NCBI RefSeq assembly: GCF_010233585.1
Contig: NZ_CP045997.1
Span: 1,002,522-1,066,521, forward strand
Reading direction: 5' to 3'
DNA: 64,000 bases
DNA from: Spirosoma endbachense
Lineage (GTDB): Bacteria; Bacteroidota; Bacteroidia; Cytophagales; Spirosomataceae
Both the position numbers and the translations under genes were made by a program. Under the pieces are notes generated by a model that did no database searches, was not told the origin of the DNA, and saw only the letters and a list, made by a program, of their open reading frames with translations. Every line of letters begins with the position of its first letter. Position 1 is the first letter of the stretch. Of the stretch, positions 45,744-53,552 are shown piece by piece.

Positions 45744-47519
45744 TTAGCGGGGTTTACTGGCGTTGAAATTAGCGACGGCTTCGCTGGTGGTCAGATACCG
45801 CTCATACAGTTTCAACGCATTGACCTGTCCGTGCAGACTGGGTGCCAGCTGCGCTTTCCGGTTTCCATTGACGTCCTCAAGCTGTGGGTTGAATCGACCC
45901 CAACCGTATTGACGAGTAGTTCCTCCATCGCACAACGTTCCATCAACGATTACCGAGATGACGTCTGGTGCACCATCGACTATAAAAACAACATGATGAG
46001 GTTTACCTACCTGTAAACTGCCCGGATCTGTATCCCAACCCTCTGTGCGAACTCCGTCAGACATGGATAAACGCAGGGTTTGCTGGTCGGTGGTAGCAAT
46101 CCAGACGCCTTTGCCCTGCTGATCCCGGCTGTCGAATACAATCTGATTCGCTTGCAGGTCATTGAAGGTCAACCAGAAATCCAGGCTAAAGCCTCCGGTT
46201 TTCAGGTTGGGTATCGTTGGTATCCGAATCGACGAATTGGGTTTGGTGGCTGTTTTGTTCACAACCAGGCCATTTCGGGTCAGTTCAGTCGTTGTTGCCT
46301 GCTTCCATAGACCGTCCAGCAGGCTGTTATCAATTCGATGGACGCGCCCTTTTATCTTCTGGGTTTCGGTCATCCAGTACTTACCGTCCTGTTCGATCAA
46401 ATCGGGATAACTCATGCCACGGCCTTTTGGATCGTTATCGTAGAGCAGGATTTCGGGTTGTGACCAGTGGATAAATCCATCCTTTTCCACCCCTCCGCTG
46501 ATCCAGACCGGATTACGGCCGGTATAATCCTTGCCACTATGGTTATGATACCAGAACAGGAATTTTCCATTCTGGCATTTAAACACCCTGGGGCATGCTC
46601 GCGGATTCTTCAGGATTTTGCCGCCGGGCGTATACGAAGCGGCCTCGGGCATGGTCCAGGTATGGCCGCCATCCCGGCTATAGGCATGAGCTGCGAAACC
46701 CTGCGTAGTCCGATACATGCAGTACAAATCGCCTTTGCTGAGGCTAACGATATTTTGCTCTTCCTGCACAGAGCCAAACGCCGGATTACGAAGCCCCTGA
46801 TCCCCATCGGGCAGCATTTGCCAGTGTAGTTTCGTGGCGTCTTTCTCGGTGTCGATATTGTCGGATTTGAAAAACCAGCCTTCGCCCAGATCCTGCTGGA
46901 ATTTACCCAGCTTGGTAAAACCGAAATACATGTTTCCGCCTACAGCAATTGGCTTCGCTATCCCCCAGAGTAATTGCACCTCGCCTTTCCAGTCGTTATT
47001 GAAATCGACCGGCGTTTTCCGAACGGGCAACCGGTACCGCTCCGACCAGGTCTGACCGTTATCGTCCGAGTATTTATAGCAATACCAGCCGAGCTCGCCC
47101 ACTTGTTTTAAGGGCTTGCCGTTCAGCGAATTGATGTTATCGCCATTGTAATCGTAGAAGGCATAGACTCGTCCATAAGGCGTTACATACGGCATGGCCC
47201 ACGAAGCCAATGGCCCCGTACTGGGCTCGATATCAACGGGGTTCGACCAGGTTCGGCCCTGATCGGTGCTGGTTGTTGCGACTACATGCTGACCAGGCCT
47301 GCTTTCGCTGGCCGATCCTGTTGTGAACAAACAAAGCCAGTTTCCATTCGGCAGAACCGATACGTAAGGCTGATCCATATAGCCATTTTCGTAAATGGAG
47401 AAGCCCAGAGAAATATCCCGATTATCAGGCGTTTGGGCCTGTAATGAACGGCCTAAAGTCACCAGACTACACAATAACCATAGCGTACTACAGGCTTCTT
47501 TCAATTTCATACCAGGCAA
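45744..47519 (-). CDS. BNR/sialidase-like protein with C-terminal LamG domain
   Basis: A 591-residue paralogue of the 43792 gene product, with the same order: signal peptide (from Met4, LWLLCSLVTLGRSLQAQ), beta propeller with Asp boxes YSDDNGQTWSE and YSRDGGHTWTM, shared segments such as NPRACPRVFKCQNGKFLFWY and RMSYPDL-type blocks, and a LamG-type C-terminus (FSLDFWLTFNDLQANQ). The shared NHSGKDY/NHGGHF region after the propeller suggests a conserved active site. It begins 78 bp after susD, so the locus runs susC, susD, then the two propellers. The true activity is not known. Confidence 0.85.
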   Translation of the reverse strand: MPGMKLKEACSTLWLLCSLVTLGRSLQAQTPDNRDISLGFSIYENGYMDQPYVSVLPNGNWLCLFTTGSASESRPGQHVVATTSTDQGRTWSNPVDIEPSTGPLASWAMPYVTPYGRVYAFYDYNGDNINSLNGKPLKQVGELGWYCYKYSDDNGQTWSERYRLPVRKTPVDFNNDWKGEVQLLWGIAKPIAVGGNMYFGFTKLGKFQQDLGEGWFFKSDNIDTEKDATKLHWQMLPDGDQGLRNPAFGSVQEEQNIVSLSKGDLYCMYRTTQGFAAHAYSRDGGHTWTMPEAASYTPGGKILKNPRACPRVFKCQNGKFLFWYHNHSGKDYTGRNPVWISGGVEKDGFIHWSQPEILLYDNDPKGRGMSYPDLIEQDGKYWMTETQKIKGRVHRIDNSLLDGLWKQATTTELTRNGLVVNKTATKPNSSIRIPTIPNLKTGGFSLDFWLTFNDLQANQIVFDSRDQQGKGVWIATTDQQTLRLSMSDGVRTEGWDTDPGSLQVGKPHHVVFIVDGAPDVISVIVDGTLCDGGTTRQYGWGRFNPQLEDVNGNRKAQLAPSLHGQVNALKLYERYLTTSEAVANFNASKPR

Positions 47520-47597
47520 TGGTTTAGAGGAAAAGTCTTACTCATTTGGATAGCTCCTGATTTGCTATAACAGGAGAGGGGCTTTTTTTACGTGTTA

Positions 47598-49013
47598 TCA
47601 ATAGCCCGGATTCTGAGGCAACAGATTCGGATTTAGTTGGATTTCGGTGAAATAAACGGGCATCAACGCCTTTTTATCGACGCCCAGCACGGCTTTTGCC
47701 CGCCCGGTTCGAAGCAGGTCATACCACCGATGCCCCTCAAAGCAGAGTTCCACAAAGCGCTCCTGCTCAATGGCCAGCAGAACAGCATCTTTCGATGTAG
47801 CGGTGGTATTGGCCAGGCCGGCGCGGTTCCGAATCCGGTTGACCAGCGCGATGGAAGGGGCCGTCTGACCAACTTGCGCCAGTGCTTCGGCCTGCATCAG
47901 AATCACATCGGCCAGCCGCAGAAGAATAAGGTTGCTGTCGCTATAGCGGGTGGTGCCTACCACTGTTCCCAGGTATTTGGCTACAGTAGGCAGGTTGGGG
48001 AACTGATCGGTGGCTGGATCGCTGGTATAAAAACTGGCCGCTTTTCGAAGATCACCCGGCTCAAAAGCATCGACCAGCTTTTGGGTCGGAATCACGGTCT
48101 GGTTTCCTCCCGTCGTTACTTTACTACTACGGGGCAGGAAATAGGCCGAAAGACCATTCGTTTCCTGATTGTTGTAATTGTACTGGAGTTCGAAAATGGA
48201 TTCGCTCGTGTTTTTCGTCCTAAAAATGGTGCTGTAGTTGGCTCCCGATACGAGGCTATAGGTTGTATTGGCGATAACCTTGGCCGCGTAATCGGCTGCC
48301 AGTTGCCATTCATTGGTCTGATTGTACGAACTCCGCCAGAGATAAACCTTTGCCAGCAGAGCCTGAGCAGCTCCCTGTGTGGCCCGACCCCTGGTTTCAA
48401 TCGTCGATGCGTAGCTAACCGGCAGTAATTTCTCGGCCTGTTTCAGATCGGCAATGAGCTGATCCTGTATTTTATCGGCAGGTGTTCGGGCTGGCTGCAA
48501 GTTTTTATCGAGCGAAAGTGTTGGCTCCAGCACCAGCGGCACAGCCCCCCACAAGCGCACGAGATAGAAATAATTAAGAGCCCGCAGAAAATAAGCCTCA
48601 CCCATAATCCGATCCCGAACGCTGGTGATGGTTGGACTTTTAATGGTCGGCACCTGGGCCAGCACATTGTTGACTTTGTTAATTCCTGAATAGAAACGAC
48701 TCCAGGTCGCATACCCACTGCTGGTACTGATATTGTCGTTCTGGAAATCCAGAACTCCTCCATCGGTGATACCAATTTCATTAACCGGCACCCGAAGATT
48801 ATCAGCCCGTGCATCCCCCCAGGCAATATGCCGGACATCGTCGCCCTGCAAAGCATCATAACCGGTGATGATAGCCGCTTCAGCGTCGGCGGCATTCTGG
48901 AAAAAAGAACTTTGAGTCAGAGCACTTACCGGCACCTGATTGAGGACATCGGTGCAGCCTGCAACCAGAATGACCAGTGTGATGGCCAGGGTGCTATTGA
49001 TTATTTTTTTCAT
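47598..49013 (-). CDS. SusD/RagB outer-membrane nutrient-binding lipoprotein
   Basis: A 471-residue lipoprotein: signal with lipobox ITLVILVAGC, then SusD-like segments ALTQSSFFQNAADAEAAI, GEAYFLRALNYFYLVRLWG and TRGRATQGAAQALLAKVYLW, and the C-terminal block ERFVELCFEGHRWYDLLRTG with the usual ending LNPNLLPQNPGY. It covers its SusC partner at the cell surface and captures glycan. It starts 15 bp after the susC stop in the transcript. It is shorter than many SusD, but complete. Confidence 0.93.
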   Translation of the reverse strand: MKKIINSTLAITLVILVAGCTDVLNQVPVSALTQSSFFQNAADAEAAIITGYDALQGDDVRHIAWGDARADNLRVPVNEIGITDGGVLDFQNDNISTSSGYATWSRFYSGINKVNNVLAQVPTIKSPTITSVRDRIMGEAYFLRALNYFYLVRLWGAVPLVLEPTLSLDKNLQPARTPADKIQDQLIADLKQAEKLLPVSYASTIETRGRATQGAAQALLAKVYLWRSSYNQTNEWQLAADYAAKVIANTTYSLVSGANYSTIFRTKNTSESIFELQYNYNNQETNGLSAYFLPRSSKVTTGGNQTVIPTQKLVDAFEPGDLRKAASFYTSDPATDQFPNLPTVAKYLGTVVGTTRYSDSNLILLRLADVILMQAEALAQVGQTAPSIALVNRIRNRAGLANTTATSKDAVLLAIEQERFVELCFEGHRWYDLLRTGRAKAVLGVDKKALMPVYFTEIQLNPNLLPQNPGY

Positions 49014-49027
49014 GAGTAAGGTCAGGT

Positions 49028-52000
49028 TTAGAGTCCCAGATTCAGGCCAAAGGTGATCGTACGTACCATCGGATAGGTGCCCAGGTCGATTCCCTGAAGC
49101 AGGGGCAACGTACTGCGGAAGTTCACTTCGGGGTCCATGCCCGAGTAGTTGGTGAACGTGAACAGATTTTGCCCGGACACATACAGTCGCAGATTATCAA
49201 TCTTAACCCGCTTGAGCAGAGCCGATGGAAAGGTGTAACCCAGTGTGGCGGTTTTCACGCGCAGATAGGAACCATCTTCGACCCACCGACTGGAGGCAAA
49301 TCCATTCCGGCCAATGGTACTGGGCGTGCCGCGGGGAACATCCGTAACATCACCTTCTTTGCGCCAGCTTCGCAGCACTTCGGTCGTGGCGGCATTATAC
49401 ACGAAACTTCGGTTCGAAGCCTCACGGGTTTCGTTGAAGATGTCGTTGCCGTATGACCATTGCATAAACACCGACAGATCGAAGCCCTTGTAAGAAAAGT
49501 TATTCGTCAGGCCACCAATGTGCTTGGGATTCGCATTGCCGACGATGGTTCGGTCGGCGTCGTTGATGATGCCATCTCCGTTCAAATCCTTGTAAATCAT
49601 ATCCCCGGCCACATAAAATGGGCCCGACGCGCTACCATCCCGCATGTTGGCGGCTTTTGCTTCTTCGGAAGTAGCATAAACCCGACCTGTGTAGACCTGT
49701 CCGAACAAGACACCAATCGGCTCACCTACCCGGCCAAGACCCTGGGGAGCCGTTCCATAAAAGGTCGCATCGGCACTGGTCTGGATGATATCGGCATTGT
49801 TGTTCGATAAGCTCAGGATCTTGTTTCGGTTGAAGGAGATATTGAACGCCGTGCTCCAGCTAAAGCCCCCGGCACCACCCACAATATTCTGGCTGGAAAT
49901 GCTGAATTCCAGTCCTTTATTCTGGGTATTGCCCACGTTTTGCAGGGCAGAACCAAATCCCGTAGTTGTGGGTAGGTTCACGGACAACAACAGCGCATTT
50001 GTCTTTTTCAGGTAGGCATCGGCCGTCAGGTTAATCCGGTTATGAAGGAAAGAAATATCCAGACCAATATCGGATTGTGTGGTCGATTCCCAGCTCAGGG
50101 ATGGGTTTGGAATAGCCGACAGCGCAATCCCGGCTTTCCCGAGGTAGTTACTACCGGTACTATACAAGCCCTGTGCGCCAAAATCACTGATAGACTGGTT
50201 ACCAACAACGCCCATACTGGCGCGTAATTTCAAGTCGCTGATAAACGGAACGCTTTTCATAAACGACTCCTCCGAAATACGCCAGCCAGCCGAAACAGAC
50301 GGGAATAGACCGTACCGTTTGTCGGCTCCGAAGCGGGACGAACCATCCTGACGCACCGTAGCCGCCAGGAGGTATTTATCGTTGTAGCTGTAATTCAAAC
50401 GCGCAAAATACGAGACCAGACCCCATGACGATTTACTACTGGACGCACCCGTTGGACTGGCCGCTGCGTTCAGCGTGGTGATGTTATCGGTTGCACCCTG
50501 GCTGGCAGCCGCCGACAGATTGAAACTTTTAGACTGCTGCACACTATACCCCAGCAAGCCCGACACGCTATGCCGCCCAATGGAATGGGTGTAGTTCAAG
50601 GTGTTTTCGTTGACCCAGGTAAATACATCGCCATAAGACGCCGTACCGGGACGGGCCGATCCACCCTGAATGGTGCTCGGCGTAAACCGCTCGTCACGAG
50701 TGCCCGCATAATCGACGTTGAGTGTCGAACGCAGGGTTAGGCCCTTCCAGATATCGTAGTTGCCGTATACATTCCCCACCAGCCGATTGCTGACGGTAAA
50801 CCAGGAGGTTAGCATCGCCAGACCTACCGGATTAGGCCGTTGAATCTGATCAAGGTAGGTATACGAACCATCGGGGTTATACACGGGTGAGAAAGGCAGA
50901 TTCCGCATGGCATTTGGTATAATTGCATTGATATCGTCGCCTTCGGGAACACGGTCACGTTTGGCGGTAGATAGCAGAATGTTAGCCCCTGTTTTAAAGC
51001 GGGCGGAGGCCTGGTGGTCGATGCTGAAGCGGCCCCGATAGGTATCATAACCCGAACTGACGATGACCCCTTTCTGATTAAAATAACCCAGACTGGCCGC
51101 GTAGGTGGTTTTCTCATTTCCACCCCGTAATGACACTTCGTAATTGGAAACGGCCCCCCGCTGGTAGATCTCGTTCTGCCAGTTGGTATTATACAGGGCA
51201 ACTCCATTCCGGAAGAGCGTGTCCAGGCCCAGTCGTACTTCGGGAACTCCGGCATTAGCCACGGCATTCAGGATATAATCTCGCTCCTGATAGGCATCCA
51301 GCATGGGTACGGTCTTTCTGACATCCATAAAACCGGTGTAGGTGCTTAGCCCAATCGATGTTTTACCCGATTTCCCGCGTTTTGTTGTCACGATAATAAT
51401 ACCGTTGGCTCCTCTGGCACCGTAAATAGCCGTGGCGGAGGCATCTTTCAGCACCTCCATCGATTGAATATCATTTGGGTTTACGACGCTGATATCGCCC
51501 GTAATGGGTACGCCATCAACAATGTATAGGGGATCATTGCCCGCATTCAGCGACGTAACACCCCGGATTCGTACATTCGGGGCTGCGCCGGGCGAGCCGC
51601 TGTTGTTGGTGATCTGTACCCCGGCAACCCGCCCCTGTAAGGCTTCGAGCGGACCCCGAACGGGCAGATTCTCCAGTTCTTTACCTTTTACGGACCCCAC
51701 CGATCCCGTTAAATCCCGTCGTTGTTGGGTGCCATAGCCAACCACAACCACTTCATTTAATGCTTTGGTGTCGGCCTGCAACACGACGTTAATCGTTGTC
51801 CGGCCATTACCAATCGATACTTCCTGTTTTTCATACCCTACCGAACTGAATACCAGCGTAGCATTTCCATCAGGAATACTAAGACTGTATTGACCAGACT
51901 CATTGGTTGTTGTGCCAATGGTTGTGCCTTTTACGGCAATCGTCACGCCCGGTAAGGTCTCGCCGGTTTCGGTGGTAACAGTTCCTTTAATGGAAACAGC

Positions 52001-52111
52001 CCTGGGCGACATTCCTGGTGTTCCGTTTGCCATCAGCTTTGTACTGACAGTTAGTAAGGATAAAAAAAGGAATACCCATCCTACTTGTTTTAGAGATTCG
52101 TTCATGAGCAT
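49028..52111 (-). CDS. SusC/RagA TonB-dependent glycan transporter
   Basis: A 1027-residue outer-membrane protein. The start at 52111 (or Met3, MNESLKQVGWVFL) gives a signal peptide ending near LMANG. A carboxypeptidase-regulatory-like domain (about 40-115) is followed by the TonB box and plug region: NEVVVVGYGTQQRRDLTGSV, GVTSLNAGNDPLYIVDGVPI, SATAIYGARGANGIIIVTTK. The barrel ends with GLNLGL. With SusD it imports oligosaccharides using TonB energy. It is divergent from a LacI regulator. There is no N-terminal STN domain, so it is not of the FecA-signalling kind. Confidence 0.95.
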   Translation of the reverse strand: MLMNESLKQVGWVFLFLSLLTVSTKLMANGTPGMSPRAVSIKGTVTTETGETLPGVTIAVKGTTIGTTTNESGQYSLSIPDGNATLVFSSVGYEKQEVSIGNGRTTINVVLQADTKALNEVVVVGYGTQQRRDLTGSVGSVKGKELENLPVRGPLEALQGRVAGVQITNNSGSPGAAPNVRIRGVTSLNAGNDPLYIVDGVPITGDISVVNPNDIQSMEVLKDASATAIYGARGANGIIIVTTKRGKSGKTSIGLSTYTGFMDVRKTVPMLDAYQERDYILNAVANAGVPEVRLGLDTLFRNGVALYNTNWQNEIYQRGAVSNYEVSLRGGNEKTTYAASLGYFNQKGVIVSSGYDTYRGRFSIDHQASARFKTGANILLSTAKRDRVPEGDDINAIIPNAMRNLPFSPVYNPDGSYTYLDQIQRPNPVGLAMLTSWFTVSNRLVGNVYGNYDIWKGLTLRSTLNVDYAGTRDERFTPSTIQGGSARPGTASYGDVFTWVNENTLNYTHSIGRHSVSGLLGYSVQQSKSFNLSAAASQGATDNITTLNAAASPTGASSSKSSWGLVSYFARLNYSYNDKYLLAATVRQDGSSRFGADKRYGLFPSVSAGWRISEESFMKSVPFISDLKLRASMGVVGNQSISDFGAQGLYSTGSNYLGKAGIALSAIPNPSLSWESTTQSDIGLDISFLHNRINLTADAYLKKTNALLLSVNLPTTTGFGSALQNVGNTQNKGLEFSISSQNIVGGAGGFSWSTAFNISFNRNKILSLSNNNADIIQTSADATFYGTAPQGLGRVGEPIGVLFGQVYTGRVYATSEEAKAANMRDGSASGPFYVAGDMIYKDLNGDGIINDADRTIVGNANPKHIGGLTNNFSYKGFDLSVFMQWSYGNDIFNETREASNRSFVYNAATTEVLRSWRKEGDVTDVPRGTPSTIGRNGFASSRWVEDGSYLRVKTATLGYTFPSALLKRVKIDNLRLYVSGQNLFTFTNYSGMDPEVNFRSTLPLLQGIDLGTYPMVRTITFGLNLGL

Positions 52112-52477
52112 ATAAGGATTGGAATAGTTATATTGTACAGATCTTTCGTGCCAGATAGAGGTAGTTTTTGCCAGCGACAGACTGCTCTCAAACAGCAGGT
52201 CTATTTTCTGAACTACCCTTGAATTTATAGGAATTAGTGGCGTGATAACAAGTAGAATTGGCTGTTTTTGAGGTTTTCTTGTGAAAAAACGTTACCGGAA
52301 ACGTTGCCGGAAACAGAATCGGAACGCTGAACTAGTCAGGAAAAATGATGGATTGGTAGCTGGCGGTCTTTCGCCGGTTCAGGGTAGGTTTTTTTTAACG
52401 TATTTTCAGAGAGAAGGCTTATCGCTAAAAAATACAATAATGAATAGGCTAAACGCTTTGATCGGATTGGTTGAGCT
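52112..52477. promoter_or_regulatory. Divergent regulatory region of susC and lacI
   Basis: 366 bp between the susC ATG (minus) and the lacI ATG (plus). It holds the tandem LacI-like operator at 52288-52310. No perfect TAnnTTTG box with -33 spacing was found for either gene. No open frame with family support lies here. Confidence 0.55.
52288..52310. promoter_or_regulatory. Tandem LacI-type operator
   Basis: Two 12-bp units, AACGTTACCGGA and AACGTTGCCGGA, follow each other from 52288. The second half also reads as an imperfect 16-bp palindrome, CCGGAAACGTTGCCGG (52295-52310), centred on the CG typical of LacI-family sites. It lies about 170 bp from both the lacI and susC starts. Confidence 0.6.
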
Positions 52478-53500
52478 ATGAGAAGTAAACAACCCACTAT
52501 CTGGGATATTGCCATTAAGCTCAATGTCTCCATATCGACTGTTTCTAGGGCATTACGCAATGCGCCCGACATTAATCCAGAAACCAAAAAGGCCGTTCTG
52601 GATCTGGCGCATCAGCTTGATTACCAGCCGAACACCGTTGCCGCCAGCCTGCGGAAGAACAAGACGGATATTATTGGGGTGATGGTGCCTGAATTCGTTC
52701 ATGCCTACTTCCCCAATGTAATTTTGGGGATTCAGGAGGTGGCCAATGCGACTGGATACAAGGTAATGGTTATGCAATCCAGCGAATCATTAGACATTGA
52801 AAAGCATAATTTACAGGCCATGGTATCGAGCCGGGTTGATGGCCTGATTCTGGCCATTACGCGGGAGACGAATGATTATGAACACATTGTAGCAGCCCAA
52901 CGAAAGGGTTTGCCGATTGTGTTTTTTAATCGGATTGTCGATGAACTGCAAGGCTCTAAAGTCATGGTGGACGATTATAAAGGTGCATTTATGGCCGTTC
53001 AGCATCTCATTCAAACGGGTTGCCGACGGATTGCCCATCTGGCGGGTCCGGAGAATATGACCATTGGCCGGAATCGGCTAAATGGGTATCTCGATGCCTT
53101 AAAAACGCATCAATTTCCCGTTGATGACTCGTTGATAATGCACTGCGATTTTGTGGAAGGGCGCGCCCGAAGTTGCACACAGTTACTGCTGGATATGCCC
53201 AACCGACCCGATGCGTTGTTTGCCGTCAATGACCCAACGGCTGTAGAAGCCCTTATCTGTATTCAGGAAAACGAGCTGTCCATCCCGAACGACATCGCGT
53301 TAGTTGGCTTTTCCAATGCTCCCCACAGTACGTTTGTTACGCCACCTTTGACTTCTGTTGTGCAGCCCATTCATGAAATTGGGCAGTTGGCAGCCCAGTT
53401 ACTCCTACGGCAAATCAATGCTCCCCAACAGTTTATACCCGAAACACATGTGCTGGATACCGCTCTGGTGATTCGGAAGTCAACGCGCGAGTTAGTATAG
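52478..53500 (+). CDS. LacI family transcriptional regulator
   Basis: A 340-residue regulator. The N-terminal helix-turn-helix TIWDIAIKLNVSISTVSRAL and hinge LDYQPNTVAASLR are followed by a periplasmic-binding-protein-like effector domain (DIIGVMVPEFVHAYFPNVIL, GCRRIAHLAGPENMTIGRNR, LFAVNDPTAVEAL, LALVGFSNAPHSTFVTPPLT-like end). It is divergent from susC, so it most likely controls that locus in answer to a sugar released by it. The nearby tandem operator fits. Confidence 0.93.
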   Translation: MRSKQPTIWDIAIKLNVSISTVSRALRNAPDINPETKKAVLDLAHQLDYQPNTVAASLRKNKTDIIGVMVPEFVHAYFPNVILGIQEVANATGYKVMVMQSSESLDIEKHNLQAMVSSRVDGLILAITRETNDYEHIVAAQRKGLPIVFFNRIVDELQGSKVMVDDYKGAFMAVQHLIQTGCRRIAHLAGPENMTIGRNRLNGYLDALKTHQFPVDDSLIMHCDFVEGRARSCTQLLLDMPNRPDALFAVNDPTAVEALICIQENELSIPNDIALVGFSNAPHSTFVTPPLTSVVQPIHEIGQLAAQLLLRQINAPQQFIPETHVLDTALVIRKSTRELV

Positions 53501-53513
53501 AACGCATGGCAAA

Positions 53514-53545
53514 TGTGACGTCGGTTACTTATAACCGACGTCACA
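53514..53545. terminator. Bidirectional terminator lacI / cytochrome gene
   Basis: A perfect 14-bp stem with arms 53514-53527 (TGTGACGTCGGTTA) and 53532-53545 (TAACCGACGTCACA), and a 4-nt loop, between convergent genes. Confidence 0.75.
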
Positions 53546-53552
53546 GACGTTC

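Noticed and set aside
47568..47590. CTCCTG/CAGGAG hairpin with T-run as a terminator for susD
   Set aside because: The T-run is on the plus strand while susD is on minus, so it does not fit as a simple terminator; it may be coincidental.
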